Positions 17,549 through 27,670 of a DNA stretch of 56,738 nucleotides are shown here, in pieces (positions within the stretch are counted from its first letter, which is position 1; every line of letters starts with the position of its first letter). The stretch covers positions 1 to 56,738 of the forward strand of contig JACJNV010000400.1 of assembly GCA_014695175.1 (NCBI GenBank), given 5' to 3'. The notes below the pieces were generated by a model. That model was not told where the DNA came from. It did no database searches and saw only the letters and a program-made list of their open reading frames with translations. The DNA is from Microcoleus sp. FACHB-DQ6. Lineage in GTDB: Bacteria; Cyanobacteriota; Cyanobacteriia; Cyanobacteriales; Microcoleaceae. The translations under genes and the position numbers were made by a program.

Positions 17549-18349
17549 CTAAAATTCCGAATAGCTCAGCAGCCGCACTATTTTTTCATCATCGTTCAAT
17601 TCGCCGACAATTCGTCGCACGGGTTTCGGCCAGATTTTAATCAAAGTAGGAGTTGCTGAAATCTGATCTGCCTCAGCTTGGTCTGGATGTTTCAAAACAT
17701 CAATTACTTTTAAAGTGTAGGGACGATCGAGGCATTGCTCTAAAAACTGGTGTAAAGTTTCGAGGGTGCGTTCGGTGCTGGGGTTGCTGCCGGAAACAAA
17801 CAGACGCAAAACGTAACCTTGAGTTTGTGGCGGTGGGGTGAGTGCTGTTGGTTTGGGAAGCCGAGTCTGCTGCGATGGCGGAAAGCCCAAGGGAGTGACG
17901 ATCGAACTGCTCCAGTCCGATCGAGCTTCGGGGCTGGCATACTGTACAACTAAGTCGTGATTTTCCCAAAGTTCGGGGAATTCTTCGTGATAAGTAGCGA
18001 TTGCCATCGGTTCGCACATTTCTTCGCTCCGGGGATGCCACACTAAGTCGCCAGTCCCAAAAATGGCGTTCAGCAGCGTTTGATGTCGCAGCACGGGGGG
18101 GTAAGCCTCGGCAGCAACCCGCACCTGCCGATCGCCTGGATCGAGCCAGGAGTCAACGGTTGCCGTGTAGCAAGGTATCAGAAAATGCGGCGGTTCCGAC
18201 AAACCGAGGATCTCCTGTAGAGCTACGCACAACTGCAAATGCCACCGAGTTTGCTTGTGGGGGTCTATGCAATAGATTAAGTCTCCCCCTGGTGTAAACA
18301 GCGCAATGCCTTTGAAAATTTCTGGCAAAATCGGGCGATCGACTTTCAA
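17549..18349 (-). CDS. KaiB-domain protein with a novel N-terminal region
   Basis: In this 266-residue protein, residues 178-266 form a KaiB/SasA-N type thioredoxin-like domain (GYVLRLFVSGSNPSTERTLE, YTLKVIDVLKHPDQAEADQI, SATPTLIKIWPKP, RRIVGELNDDEKIVRLL). The PT in ATPTL is the conserved cis-Pro position. Residues 1-160 form a separate soluble region (GIALFTPGGDLIYCIDPHKQTRWHLQ..., FLIPCYTATVDSWL) that I know only from hypothetical cyanobacterial proteins. A Pro-rich linker joins them. It is not the clock KaiB itself (about 100 residues) nor SasA (no kinase). It follows pilT on the same strand with a 68-base gap full of repeats. Confidence 0.75.
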   Translation of the reverse strand: MKVDRPILPEIFKGIALFTPGGDLIYCIDPHKQTRWHLQLCVALQEILGLSEPPHFLIPCYTATVDSWLDPGDRQVRVAAEAYPPVLRHQTLLNAIFGTGDLVWHPRSEEMCEPMAIATYHEEFPELWENHDLVVQYASPEARSDWSSSIVTPLGFPPSQQTRLPKPTALTPPPQTQGYVLRLFVSGSNPSTERTLETLHQFLEQCLDRPYTLKVIDVLKHPDQAEADQISATPTLIKIWPKPVRRIVGELNDDEKIVRLLSYSEF

Positions 18350-18362
18350 TTCAGTACACCAA

Positions 18363-18408
18363 TAACTGTTAACAGTTAACAGTTAACTGTTAACAGTTAA
18401 CTGTTAAC
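18363..18408. repeat. TTAACAG/TTAACTG heptamer repeat cluster
   Basis: Alternating TTAACAG and TTAACTG units fill the pilT-kaiB-like gap. Each contains the GTTAAC palindrome, so the stretch can fold on itself. It belongs to the same class of heptameric intergenic repeats found elsewhere in the window. Confidence 0.75.
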
Positions 18409-18417
18409 ACTCGACCT

Positions 18418-19686
18418 TTAGACTCGACCTCGGAGCATCTGAGCCATTTCGTTCGGGAACGGCGAGTTCTCTACACAAAGTTCTTCAGTAATCCGACCTT
18501 CTTGATAAAGGCCGTAGAGCGACTTATTCATCGTCGTCATGCCTTCATAAGTATCTTTGATCATGATTTGATTGATTTCCTCATTCTGGCCCTTCAGAAT
18601 GTATTCCTTAACCACGTCGGTATTGATCATAACGTCGTGGAAAGCAGCCCGCTTTCCGTCTGTGGTTTTGCACAGCAGTTGAGCAATAATCGCCACTAGG
18701 GATTCGGAAATTGAAACCCGTATGGCATCCTGTTCTTCCGCCCCGAACATATCAAGAATCCGGTTCAGGGTCTTAACCGCACTGTTGGTGTGCAGGGTTC
18801 CTGCAACTAAGTGACCGGTTTGAGACGCTTTCAGGGCGATTTCCACCGTCTCTCTGTCCCGAATTTCTCCTACTAGCAGCATATCCGGGTCTTGTCGCAG
18901 AGCGCCTTTGAGAGCGCTCATAAACTTGAGGGTGTGCCTGCCGACTTCCCGGTGCTTGATCAAGGATTTTTTGCTTTCGTGTACAAATTCTACCGGGTCT
19001 TCGATCGTGATGATGTTGTAGGCTTTATTCTTATTGATGTAGTCGATCATCGCGGCCAACGTGGTAGACTTACCCGAACCTGTCGGGCCTGTCACCAAAA
19101 TCAGCCCTTTGTGGTAGCCACATATTTTTCTAAAGACCTCCGGCAGCTTCAATTCCTCCAGTGTCAATATTTTGGAAGGAATTAGCCGCAGCACCATCGC
19201 CGGGCCGGCTAAGGAGTCCATGCAACTGATCCGAATCCGCACGAACCCGAAGTCGAAAGCGCCGTCAAAGTCTAGGGTTTTTTGGAAAATTTCAATTTCT
19301 TCATCGCTCATGCACTCCCGCAACCAGCCAAAAAACGTATCTAAATCGGTCGGTGGATAGCCGATGTCGGCAATCTCGCCCCGCGTGCGGAAGCGGGGAA
19401 CTTCGTTTACTCCGAGGTGAAGGTCGGATACTCCTTCTTCTTTGGCTCGGATTACTAGCTCTTTCAAACTCGGAACTCCGCCGCTGCTAGAAATCGGGTT
19501 TTTAGGTGTGGCGAAGGATTGCGGCGGCGGTGCTGGTGCTGGTGCTGGTGCTGGTGCGGGCGGCGGTGCTGGCGGCATTCCTGCTGCTCTGGGGGGCATC
19601 CCTGGAGCTGGAGGGCGGGGTATTCCTGGCAGTGGGGGAGCTCCGGGTACGGGCGGGCGAGGAGCTGGCGGATGCTGCTGTGTCAT
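18418..19686 (-). CDS. pilT: Type IV pilus retraction ATPase PilT
   Basis: This 422-residue hexameric AAA-like ATPase powers pilus retraction for twitching or gliding motility and acts at the cytoplasmic face of the pilus base. Walker A is GPTGSGKSTT (200-209). The Asp box, Walker B (DMLLVGEIRDRETVEIAL) and His box (GHLVAGTLHT) are all intact. The first 57 residues are a Pro/Ala low-complexity tail (PAPAPAPAPAPPP) not present in typical PilT. The gene stands apart from any pilB-pilC operon, which fits a second, PilT2-like paralogue (inference). A KaiB-like gene follows on the same strand. Confidence 0.93.
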   Translation of the reverse strand: MTQQHPPAPRPPVPGAPPLPGIPRPPAPGMPPRAAGMPPAPPPAPAPAPAPAPPPQSFATPKNPISSSGGVPSLKELVIRAKEEGVSDLHLGVNEVPRFRTRGEIADIGYPPTDLDTFFGWLRECMSDEEIEIFQKTLDFDGAFDFGFVRIRISCMDSLAGPAMVLRLIPSKILTLEELKLPEVFRKICGYHKGLILVTGPTGSGKSTTLAAMIDYINKNKAYNIITIEDPVEFVHESKKSLIKHREVGRHTLKFMSALKGALRQDPDMLLVGEIRDRETVEIALKASQTGHLVAGTLHTNSAVKTLNRILDMFGAEEQDAIRVSISESLVAIIAQLLCKTTDGKRAAFHDVMINTDVVKEYILKGQNEEINQIMIKDTYEGMTTMNKSLYGLYQEGRITEELCVENSPFPNEMAQMLRGRV

Positions 19687-19992
19687 ATGCGCTACCTTAA
19701 GTTGGTGAGAAGGCTGACTCGAACAGATGATTTGTGGAAGTTGGACAATGCCGAGCGCCCGAAGAGCGTCTCTTGCACAAAAGCTTAACTGTTTTCCTCA
19801 GTCTATCGCAAGATCAGTTTCAACTGGTGCAATACAAAGGAAATATTCTGCCAATAGGAGGATGCGCTCACTCTTTATCTACAACCAAATAGGGATTTTC
19901 CACATTTTTGGATAAATTTTTTAATGGAAAGAGTTTTCCGCACTCAAACAGTATAAATTCCTACTTCATCCAATTATTAAGGACTTAAACCG
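19687..19992. other. Divergent spacer between pilT and the amidase gene
   Basis: No gene is visible in these 306 bases. The part next to the amidase is AT-rich, and it probably holds both promoters, but no clear -35/-10 pair stands out. Confidence 0.4.
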
Positions 19993-21390
19993 ATGAATTC
20001 TGTCGATCGGGCTTTTACTCCAGCTCTGGAGTTGGCGGAGTCGATCCGCACCCTGGAAGTGTCGCCTTTAGAAATTGTCAATCTCTACTTGGAACGGATC
20101 GATCGATTAAACCCTGAGCTGGGCAGTTATTTTACAGTAACGGCAGAGCGGGCGATCGCCCTAGCTAAATCTCAAACCGAAAAACTAGCTGGGTTAAACA
20201 AGCCACAGGAATTGCCACCTTTTTTCGGAGTGCCGATCGCCATTAAAGACTTGACACCAGTTACGGGCGTTCCGTGTACATACGGCACTCAGGCTTTGCT
20301 GGGTAACATCTCTGCCTACGACGAGTCAGTAGTATGGCGGATCAAAGCAGCGGGATTTAACATTCTGGGCAAAACAGCCACCTCTCAAATTGGCTCATTA
20401 CCTTACACCGAACCAGAAGGTTTCCCGCCCGCGCGCAATCCCTGGAATTTAGACTATACGCCGGGAGGTTCCAGCGGCGGCTCAGCGGCGGCTGTAGCAG
20501 CGGGTTTGTGTGCGATCGCCCAAGGTTCAGACGGCGGCGGTTCGATTCGAGGGCCAGCTTCCTGCTGCGGTTTAGTGGGCATTAAACCGTCGCGGGGGCG
20601 AGTTTCCTGGGCACCTGTCGGAGATTACCTCAGCGGCATTTCTGCAAACGGCCCATTGGCGCGCACTGTAGCGGACGCCGCCGCACTTTTGGACGTGATG
20701 TCAGGCTACACAACAGGCGATCCGTACTGGCTACCAGATTCAAATCCGACGTTTTTAGAGGCTTCCCGTCAAAAGTTGGGCAAACTGCGAATTGCGTTTT
20801 CTACGACTATTTCCCCTGTGGGCGAGGCTTCGGCTACCTGTCAGCAAGCGGTACTCGAAACAGTAAAATTATTGACAGATTTGGGTCATGATGTCGAACC
20901 TGGATGCCCGGATTTTACGGGTTTAATCGAACCGTTTATCGCAATTTGGCAGTCTGGGGCGGCGGCAAGCGGCATTCCAGGTTCTGCTTTGGAACCGATG
21001 AATCGCTGGCTGTTAGAAAGAACTATTTCGGCTGGGGAATATTTGCGGGCGGTGAATCAAATGCAGGTGATTTCACGGCGGATTGTGGGATTCTTTGAAA
21101 AATTTGATGTGTTAGTTTTGCCGACTTATATGCACTCCCCCATCCGGGTTGGGGAGTGGGCGGATTTGAGTTTTGAAGAAACTTTGCAGCGGATCATTAA
21201 TTGGATTGCTCCTTGTCCGCCCTTTAATGCTAGCGGTTTGCCTGCGATCGCACTTCCTGCCATTTTAGATAACAACGGTTTGCCCGTGGGAATTCAAATT
21301 ATCGGGCGGCCGGCTGCGGAAGCAACTTTAATTGCTTTAGCGGCGCAGATGGAAGCGGCGAAACCTTTCCCGGTTTTAGATTTTAAATAG
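19993..21390 (+). CDS. Amidase (amidase signature family)
   Basis: This 465-residue enzyme belongs to the Ser-cisSer-Lys hydrolase family, which cleaves carboxamides and related bonds. The catalytic Lys is in PIAIKD (K85). The cis-Ser is in [16 protein letters not shown] (S160/S161), and the nucleophile is Ser184 in [16 protein letters not shown]. No GatB or GatC gene is adjacent, and the sequence lacks GatA-specific features that I can recognise, so it is a stand-alone amidase of unknown substrate. It has no signal peptide. It is monocistronic. Confidence 0.9.
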   Translation: MNSVDRAFTPALELAESIRTLEVSPLEIVNLYLERIDRLNPELGSYFTVTAERAIALAKSQTEKLAGLNKPQELPPFFGVPIAIKDLTPVTGVPCTYGTQALLGNISAYDESVVWRIKAAGFNILGKTATSQIGSLPYTEPEGFPPARNPWNLDYTPGGSSGGSAAAVAAGLCAIAQGSDGGGSIRGPASCCGLVGIKPSRGRVSWAPVGDYLSGISANGPLARTVADAAALLDVMSGYTTGDPYWLPDSNPTFLEASRQKLGKLRIAFSTTISPVGEASATCQQAVLETVKLLTDLGHDVEPGCPDFTGLIEPFIAIWQSGAAASGIPGSALEPMNRWLLERTISAGEYLRAVNQMQVISRRIVGFFEKFDVLVLPTYMHSPIRVGEWADLSFEETLQRIINWIAPCPPFNASGLPAIALPAILDNNGLPVGIQIIGRPAAEATLIALAAQMEAAKPFPVLDFK

Positions 21391-21658
21391 AGAAGAGCAA
21401 GAGATAAAAGCACGTTTCCCTTTTTTATGGGTATTATTCAAAATCAGGACTTGGGCGCCGGGAACTAGAAACCCGGCTTTTTTCATAAATTTATAGTCAT
21501 CAAACCCATGTTTTACCAAGAAACAGGGTTTCTCCCAGCCCTACTTATTAAGAATTACGCTGTAAATTATTGATGATACCTCTTTAGATTGATAAATATT
21601 TTGATTATTTTATTTTAAATAGAGTAGCAGTTCGCTGCCAATATTTAGGGTAAAATTT

Positions 21659-23662
21659 ATGTTAACTTCCGGGCCGATTACCGCTCCCGTTCCCGTTTTC
21701 CTGCTTCTTTTAGCAATCATGCTACTCGCGCCGCTGTTATTTGAGCGCTTGCGACTGCCGGGGATAGTCGGTTTAATTATTGCTGGCGTAATTGTCGGAC
21801 CAAACGGTCTCAATTTGCTGCAACGAGACGCTACTATTGTTTTGTTAGGTACTGTAGGATTGCTGTTTTTGATGTTCCTAGCGGGACTGGAAACTAGCCT
21901 CGACGACCTTAAACTCAATGCAGACAAAGCTGTCATATTTGGGCTGGCTACTTTTTCGCTGCCGATGATATTGGGGACAGGAGCCATGCTGCTGTTGGGA
22001 TATAGCTGGCTGGCTTCAATTTTAATTGCTTCTTGTTTCGCTACGCACACGCTTTTAGCGCTGCCAATTCTCACAAAATTGGGATTGATGCGAACTCAGA
22101 CTATTACTGCGACTTTGGGGGGGACTTTAATTACCAATGTGTTGGGACTGTTGGTGCTGGCAATTGTTGTCAAAGCTTACAAAGGAAATCTCACTCTCGA
22201 TTTTTGGCTGGTTCTCATTCCCTCCCTTGCTATCTACACTTTTGCTACTTTGTGGGGCGTTCCCAAAATCGGTCGCTGGTTTTTTAAGAAATTCGGACAC
22301 GACGAAAATGCCGAGTTTATATTTGTATTGGCTACCCTATTTTTAGTTTCTTACGCAGCAGAATTAATTGAGATTGAGGCAATTATTGGTGCGTTTCTCT
22401 CGGGAATTGCCATTACTCAAATTATTCCAAAAATGAGTCCGCTGATGAATCGGATTGAGTTTATTGGCAACACGCTGTTTGTGCCGTTTTTTCTGATTTC
22501 TGTGGGGATGTTAATTGACCCGCTAATTTTGGTGAAGCAGCCGCAGTCTTTGTTGGTGGCGGCGGTGATGATTTTAGCAGAGGTGGTGAGCAAGTTTTTG
22601 GCAGCTTGGATACCGGGGAAATTATTTGGTTTTGAGTTTCCAAACATTATGGTAATGTTCGGTCTTTCTGGTGCTCAAGCTGCTTCTACTTTGGCTGCGA
22701 TTACGGTTGCTTTTGAGATTAAATTGGTCGATCGCGTAACGGTGAACGGCATCATTGCGATGATTTTAGTAACTTGTGTGGCTTCTCCTTGGATTGTATC
22801 TCGGTGGGGTCAACAAATGCAGCAGCCGGGGTCGAGTTTGCCGGCGGCTAGTTCGGGAAAGAATTCATGGGGAGATCGAGTTTTAGTGCCTGTGGCTAAT
22901 CCGAATACGGAAGATAATTTGCTGCGTTTGGCTTTGATATTAGCAAAAAGATATCAGGGAACTTTGCTGCCGCTGCATATTTTGTCCGATCGCGGGGAAG
23001 CAATTTCGCCGGCAGATAAAATGCAGCAAACTCAACTTTTGACCGCTGCGGAAACTGTGGCCCATGCTGCTGCTTGTGCGGTTGAACCGATCGCGAGGAT
23101 AGATGATGCGATCGATCGCGGAATTCTGCGGAGTGCAACCGAACGCGAGGCTAGTTTAATAGTTTGCGGTTGGAAGGGATTTTCCACGACTCGCGACAAT
23201 TTTTTTGGCAGCATCATTGACAATGTAGTAAGGCGATCGCCCGTACCCGTACTGATTGCTCGATTTCCCGATCCCCTCCAGAATACAGCCAGAGTTATTT
23301 TGGCGATAACTGACAGCGAGTTGACTCGGTTTGGATTTCCGGAAACCGTGGATATTGCTAAGAGTTTGGCCGAGGAACTTAAGGCGACTTTGCAAGTGGT
23401 GTTGGTGACGACACAACGGGAAAAAAGCAACAAAAGTGCGCCGGAGGCGGAAATTCTTTCTGAGATACCAGTAAATCGGGTGCGGGGAAATTTTACCAAG
23501 CTAGTTTCGCAGAATTTGTTAGAACACGATTTGCTGATTTTAACAACACTTTCTCAGCAACAGAAATTGTGGGAAAAACCGGGAACTCTCAAAGAACCGG
23601 AAGCGATCGCCCGGGCTCACCAAAATATTTCGATGCTTGTTGTTTATTTTCCTGTATCTTGA
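21659..23662 (+). CDS. CPA2-family Na+(K+)/H+ antiporter with C-terminal USP domains
   Basis: This 667-residue protein has about twelve hydrophobic segments in residues 1-390, starting FLLLLAIMLLAPLLFERLRL and including GLLFLMFLAGLETSLDDLK. It also has the family segment FGLSGAQAASTLAAITVAFE. Residues 405-667 hold two universal-stress-protein-like cytoplasmic domains (DRVLVPVANPNTEDNLLRLA; IVCGWKGFSTTRDNFFGSIIDNVVRRSPVPVLI). Such NapA/NhaS-like transporters exchange monovalent cations for protons in the plasma or thylakoid membrane, with the USP part sensing ATP or stress (family knowledge). A hairpin follows the stop. Confidence 0.9.
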   Translation: MLTSGPITAPVPVFLLLLAIMLLAPLLFERLRLPGIVGLIIAGVIVGPNGLNLLQRDATIVLLGTVGLLFLMFLAGLETSLDDLKLNADKAVIFGLATFSLPMILGTGAMLLLGYSWLASILIASCFATHTLLALPILTKLGLMRTQTITATLGGTLITNVLGLLVLAIVVKAYKGNLTLDFWLVLIPSLAIYTFATLWGVPKIGRWFFKKFGHDENAEFIFVLATLFLVSYAAELIEIEAIIGAFLSGIAITQIIPKMSPLMNRIEFIGNTLFVPFFLISVGMLIDPLILVKQPQSLLVAAVMILAEVVSKFLAAWIPGKLFGFEFPNIMVMFGLSGAQAASTLAAITVAFEIKLVDRVTVNGIIAMILVTCVASPWIVSRWGQQMQQPGSSLPAASSGKNSWGDRVLVPVANPNTEDNLLRLALILAKRYQGTLLPLHILSDRGEAISPADKMQQTQLLTAAETVAHAAACAVEPIARIDDAIDRGILRSATEREASLIVCGWKGFSTTRDNFFGSIIDNVVRRSPVPVLIARFPDPLQNTARVILAITDSELTRFGFPETVDIAKSLAEELKATLQVVLVTTQREKSNKSAPEAEILSEIPVNRVRGNFTKLVSQNLLEHDLLILTTLSQQQKLWEKPGTLKEPEAIARAHQNISMLVVYFPVS

Positions 23663-23670
23663 GGAATATT

Positions 23671-23714
23671 TTAACCGCAGATGATGTTATGAATCTGCAT
23701 TTATCTGCGGTTAA
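23671..23714 (+). terminator. 12-bp hairpin after the antiporter gene
   Basis: TTAACCGCAGAT (23671-23682) and ATCTGCGGTTAA (23703-23714) are exact complements, 8 bases after the antiporter stop. The T run is weak (TGTTTG), so it may act as an mRNA 3'-end stabiliser rather than a strong terminator. Confidence 0.45.
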
Positions 23715-23750
23715 TGTTTGAGGACTAAAGCCAAGTGGCAAATTAAACAA

Positions 23751-23815
23751 AGGTATGTAGTTGCGCTTGTGCGCTCTTAGCTTAGGAAAGAGCCCACAAG
23801 GGCAACTACATACCT
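23751..23815. repeat. Long palindromic element (27-bp stem)
   Basis: AGGTATGTAGTTGC..CTTGTG..GCTCT on the left pairs with the complementary run ending in GCAACTACATACCT on the right, with two mismatches in 27 positions and a ten-base centre. Palindromes of this kind are usually dispersed non-autonomous elements. Only one copy is in the window. Confidence 0.6.
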
Positions 23816-24177
23816 AAAATTTAGCCCCCTATTTGTGACCATTTTGTAAGTCTTATATTTAATACTAATCCAACGGAATTGCTAGCAAAATTTCCGCACC
23901 TTGGCGCGGTTCGGAAATACACTAGATCGCTCTTTTAACTGGCGAAGTTGGTATTTTTTGGGAGGTCGATTAGAAAATCCTTCAACTCATCATCATTAGC
24001 AGCCGCACAAGAAGTGCACTTAGGTACGGAATGTGCGATCGGCAAGTAAATATGCGTAGAGGCCTTGACGATCGCACCCCGATGCAGGCAATTTCTCGGC
24101 ATCTAGGACAATTTCTCGGTATCTGGGAGAATTTTGAGAATATGGTGATCTATCCTTTCTAGTTCAATAAAGTAAAA

Positions 24178-25836
24178 ATGAGCATCAGACCAAATTTCAG
24201 GTGGTTTTCTTCAGTGGCGAGTGTTTTGGGTTCGATTTCGATTAATCCTTTCAGCGACACGACATCTCCTGTAAAAGCTGCAGAAACGGTTGTTGTCCGC
24301 AAAGGTATTTTAGAATCGTCAATATCGGTTGCGGATTTGCGCGAACTCGCAGAAACAGGAAAAGTCCCCGCCAGACTGCAAGCTTATGCCAATCTCCTGT
24401 CTGACGAACAGCGCAGTAAAATCTTTCGGGCGCTGCAAGCGAAAATTCCCCTGAATGTAGTCGGCCTGAGCAACTTGCTAAATACGGGCATCGGCACTGC
24501 CATCCTGACGGATTTGACTACAGTGATACCCAGGCGCGACGGTGGGGGTGTGGAAGCGCTGCGATCGGCTCTGCTGCTGGGAGCAAACGCGCCGGAAGGC
24601 TTATCGGTATTGAGTTTCATTGAATCTTATCCGAGCTCGCGGGTCGTGGTGGATCTCGATCGAGCTTTCACAGTTTTGGGAAATATGAACGCAAGTTTTT
24701 GGCAAACTCAGCGCTTTATGGAGGCGATCGCACCTCAGTTAGCACCGGTTAAACCCGCGTTTAACCTGCCTTTCGATCCAACCCAGCCCGGCCCTAATTC
24801 GGTGCAGGTACGGGCGCTAGATTTGAACGATAGCGCCCGCAATCGACCTATTCCGGTTGATGTGTACTGGTCGGAAGCTGCGACCGCCGACAAACCGACG
24901 ATCGTCTTTTCTCACGGGTTGGGTTCCGTCCGCACGGATTTGCGCTACTTAGCCGAGCATTTGGCGTCTCACGGCTATGTGGTAGCAGCTTTAGAACATC
25001 CGGGCAGCAACGAGACGAACACCAATGCTGCGATGGCGGGTAAGTGTCCCTTGCTAGCTCCTCAAGAGTTTTTAGACCGTCCCAAAGACATCAGTTTTGT
25101 ACTCGACGAACTGACAAAATTGAACCAAACTGATGATAATTTGCAGGGGAAAATCGCGATCGACCGATGGATAATAATTGGCTATTCTTTCGGCGGCGCC
25201 ACAGCCTTGTCCTTGGCCGGCGCCGAACTGCAATTGAGCGGACTCAAACAAAGGTGTCAGGGAGATTTGATTGGGTTCAGCTTGGGCGAAGGCATTCAGT
25301 GCGCGGCGGTCGGATTGCCCGAAGAACGGTATCAATTGCGGGATGCGAGGATTAAAATGGCGATCGCCATGAATCCGATCACATCATTACTATTTGGAGA
25401 AACTGGTTTAAGTGCAATTGAAGTTCCTACCTTAATAGTAGCATCTTCAGCAGACAAAACAACTCCCGCCTTAGCCGAACAAATTGCCGGCTTTCCGAAA
25501 ATTCCCTCTCCTAAATGGCTAGTCGGTTTTGTAGGAGGAACCCACTTAAGCGTCAAAGATCCCAGTACAACTTTACACCAAGTTCGTAGGCAGAGCACAG
25601 TAATTACCGGCGATGAAGTTGTCGGCGACCAAGCTGTTAGCATACGCAATTATATTAAAGCTGTAAGTTTGGCTACCGTCGCTCAACTGACTGCTGAAGC
25701 TGACAAATATGCAGTCTTTCTAACACCAGAATACGCGCAATTTGCTTCTACATCGGCAATCCCGGTGCGGCTAGTAACAGAAATTTCCCCGGAAATTCAT
25801 ACAGTAGTGCAAACTTTTATTCAAGGGAATAAGTAG
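24178..25836 (+). CDS. DUF1400 / alpha-beta hydrolase (PAF-acetylhydrolase-like)
   Basis: In this 552-residue protein, residues 33-170 match the cyanobacterial DUF1400 region that precedes a hydrolase domain (AAETVVVRKGILESSISVADL...LSDEQRSKIFRALQAKI). Residues about 190-530 form an alpha/beta hydrolase. The oxyanion segment is PTIVFSHGLGS, the nucleophile elbow GYSFGG, the acid region TLIVASSADKTTP, and the His segment GGTHLS. The N-terminus looks like a signal sequence (FSSVASVLGSIS), so it may be exported. A lipase, esterase or carotenoid-type acyl hydrolase role is possible; the substrate is unknown. Confidence 0.85.
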   Translation: MSIRPNFRWFSSVASVLGSISINPFSDTTSPVKAAETVVVRKGILESSISVADLRELAETGKVPARLQAYANLLSDEQRSKIFRALQAKIPLNVVGLSNLLNTGIGTAILTDLTTVIPRRDGGGVEALRSALLLGANAPEGLSVLSFIESYPSSRVVVDLDRAFTVLGNMNASFWQTQRFMEAIAPQLAPVKPAFNLPFDPTQPGPNSVQVRALDLNDSARNRPIPVDVYWSEAATADKPTIVFSHGLGSVRTDLRYLAEHLASHGYVVAALEHPGSNETNTNAAMAGKCPLLAPQEFLDRPKDISFVLDELTKLNQTDDNLQGKIAIDRWIIIGYSFGGATALSLAGAELQLSGLKQRCQGDLIGFSLGEGIQCAAVGLPEERYQLRDARIKMAIAMNPITSLLFGETGLSAIEVPTLIVASSADKTTPALAEQIAGFPKIPSPKWLVGFVGGTHLSVKDPSTTLHQVRRQSTVITGDEVVGDQAVSIRNYIKAVSLATVAQLTAEADKYAVFLTPEYAQFASTSAIPVRLVTEISPEIHTVVQTFIQGNK

Positions 25837-26174
25837 TAATTAGTCATTAGTCGTTAAGTAGGTAAGCGCCAAAAAAACATAGTATTTTGTTGAGTTCTCG
25901 ACCCAGAACATAATTATGTAGGCTTCGCAGTCCGAACCTTACCACTATTAGTTATTAGCTAATAATCTGATGTCCGCTCGAACACCTATAATAAAGGTGT
26001 TTGTAGTGGTAGTTCGAGGGGACATCATATTGCGACTAGCAGGCTTTCCTGTTGGAGGCGACGCCCCTTACCCCCCAGGGCTGGATTTTCTTCTTAAGCT
26101 GTCTCTGATATTTTTTGTCCGTGCAAGGGCAAAATATAACAAAGCGCTTTCACAAACTCTACTCCCAAACTGCG
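25837..26174. other. Intergenic spacer; one AACACC/GGTGTT hairpin
   Basis: No gene is supported. At 25981-26001 AACACCT and AGGTGTT flank TATAATAA, so a TATAAT sequence sits in a small hairpin. The open frame over 25970-26182 has no protein-like features. Confidence 0.4.
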
Positions 26175-26399
26175 ATGCCTAAAAAAAATCTTATCCCGCT
26201 ATTGCTTCTGTTGGCAGCCCTGTTTACCCTTTACGGTGACACTTTAACTTTTCTCCCCAAACCTGTAAGAGATACTAGCGTGGCAAGCCGAAAGTTCTTC
26301 GTCGGGTTGTGGCCGAATTGGTTGAGGCCGAGAGATTTCAACGAGAAAAGGCAACAGGATATTGATAAATTGCAAAAAAGTCCTAGTCCCAGTCGATAG
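26175..26399 (+). CDS. Small membrane-anchored hypothetical protein (74 aa)
   Basis: From the ATG at 26175 the product begins MPKKNLIPLLLLLAALFTLYG, a single hydrophobic N-terminal anchor. A short basic region follows (VASRKFFVGLWPNWLRPRDF) with a charged tail. It could be a small thylakoid or plasma membrane protein. I remember similar short proteins in filamentous cyanobacteria but know no function. An upstream in-frame ATG at 26115 would put 20 polar residues before the anchor and is less likely. Confidence 0.55.
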   Translation: MPKKNLIPLLLLLAALFTLYGDTLTFLPKPVRDTSVASRKFFVGLWPNWLRPRDFNEKRQQDIDKLQKSPSPSR

Positions 26400-26640
26400 T
26401 TTTGAGCTACCAGCGAGAAACCCGGTTTCTCTAACAATACTTAGCCATTTTCTTGTAGGTTGGGTTAAGCGAAGCACAATCAAACATGACGATTTGAGAT
26501 TGTAGATTTTAGATTTTTCCTCCAATCTCAAATCGATTAAACTTGAGATTTTAGATTTTCCTCAAAGCAGTAAGGTGTGCATTGCACACCCTACAGATAG
26601 AGGCTAGGCCTCCAGGACTGTTTTAGATTGGTCTTCCCAT

Positions 26641-26668
26641 CTAAAATCTAAAATCTAAAATCTAAAAT
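26641..26668. repeat. (TCTAAAA)n heptamer repeat
   Basis: Four head-to-tail copies of the CTAAAAT/TCTAAAA heptamer lie directly downstream of ilvC. The same unit recurs at 38344-38373, 49613-49657 and 52952-52975. Confidence 0.8.
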
Positions 26669-26671
26669 TGA

Positions 26672-27670
26672 CTAAGCCTGCTTTTTCAACCAGCTAAACA
26701 TAGCTCGCAAATCTTTACCAACTTCTTCAATAGGATGTTCTGCTTCCTGACGGCGCATGGAGGTAAAGCCCGGTTTGCCGGCTTGGTTTTCGAGAACGAA
26801 TTCGCGGGCAAATTGGCCGGATTGAATTTCGCTGAGAATTTTACGCATTTCGGCGCGGGTTTGATCCGTGACGATGCGGGGGCCGCGAGTTAAATCGCCG
26901 TATTCTGCGGTATTGGAGATGCTGTCGCGCATTTTGGCGAGGCCTCCTTCTACTACTAAGTCAACGATAAGTTTAACTTCGTGCAAACATTCAAAATAAG
27001 CTAATTCCGGTTGGTATCCGGCGTTAACTAAAGTTTCAAATCCAGCTTTAATTAATGCGCTCAAACCGCCGCACAAAACTACTTGTTCGCCAAAAAGATC
27101 CGTTTCTGTTTCTTCGCGGAAAGTGGTTTCCAGGATGCCGGCTCTGGTGCCGCCGATACCTTTAGCATAGGCCATTGCCCGATCGCGCGCTTGACCGGAA
27201 GCATCTTGATATACTGCAAACAAACTCGGAACACCTTCCCCTTGTTCGTAAGTCCGCCGCACCAAGTGTCCGGGGCCTTTGGGGGCAACCATTACTACGT
27301 CTACATTGGCAGGGGGAACAACTTGACCGAAGTGAATGTTAAAACCGTGAGCAAATGCTAAAACATTTCCTTCGGAAAGGTTCGGTTCAATTTGTTCTGT
27401 GTAAATAGTTTTTTGAACTTCATCGGGCAATAAAATCATGATGAAGTCAGCGGCGGCGGCTGCTTTGTCTACCGGGTGAACTGTTAAACCCGCGTCGGTT
27501 GCTTTGGCGGCAGATTTGCTACCGGGATACAAACCGACAACGACATTCATGCCGCTGTCTTTGAGGTTGAGGGCGTGGGCGTGTCCTTGGGAACCGTAGC
27601 CGATGATAGCAATCGTTTTGTTGGCTAAGAGGTCTAGGTTCGCGTCGGTGTCGTAATACATACGGGCCAT
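26672..27670 (-). CDS. ilvC: Ketol-acid reductoisomerase
   Basis: The enzyme has 332 residues from the ATG at 27670 ([15 protein letters not shown]), preceded by AGGAGA. A longer open frame to 27955 lacks similarity and runs through a palindromic repeat. It converts acetolactate to dihydroxyisovalerate, and acetohydroxybutyrate likewise, using NADPH and Mg2+ in branched-chain amino acid synthesis. The nucleotide-binding motif is [17 protein letters not shown]. Metal and catalytic residues are in [12 protein letters not shown] and [17 protein letters not shown]. It is the short class I form with the C-terminal knotted domain. Monocistronic. Confidence 0.97.
   Translation of the reverse strand: MARMYYDTDANLDLLANKTIAIIGYGSQGHAHALNLKDSGMNVVVGLYPGSKSAAKATDAGLTVHPVDKAAAAADFIMILLPDEVQKTIYTEQIEPNLSEGNVLAFAHGFNIHFGQVVPPANVDVVMVAPKGPGHLVRRTYEQGEGVPSLFAVYQDASGQARDRAMAYAKGIGGTRAGILETTFREETETDLFGEQVVLCGGLSALIKAGFETLVNAGYQPELAYFECLHEVKLIVDLVVEGGLAKMRDSISNTAEYGDLTRGPRIVTDQTRAEMRKILSEIQSGQFAREFVLENQAGKPGFTSMRRQEAEHPIEEVGKDLRAMFSWLKKQA

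Larger units (their letters stand above)
23663..24177. other. Intergenic spacer with two hairpins and a short direct repeat
   Basis: No gene is visible in these 515 bases. It holds a 12-bp hairpin at 23671-23714 and a long palindrome at 23751-23815 (both listed). A direct repeat, AATTTCTCGG(C/T)ATCT, occurs twice at about 24090-24128, upstream of the hydrolase gene. Confidence 0.6.

Noticed and set aside
25970-26182. 70-aa open frame upstream of the small membrane protein
   Set aside because: Its composition is random-like, it runs through a hairpin, and it overlaps the better-supported 74-aa gene.
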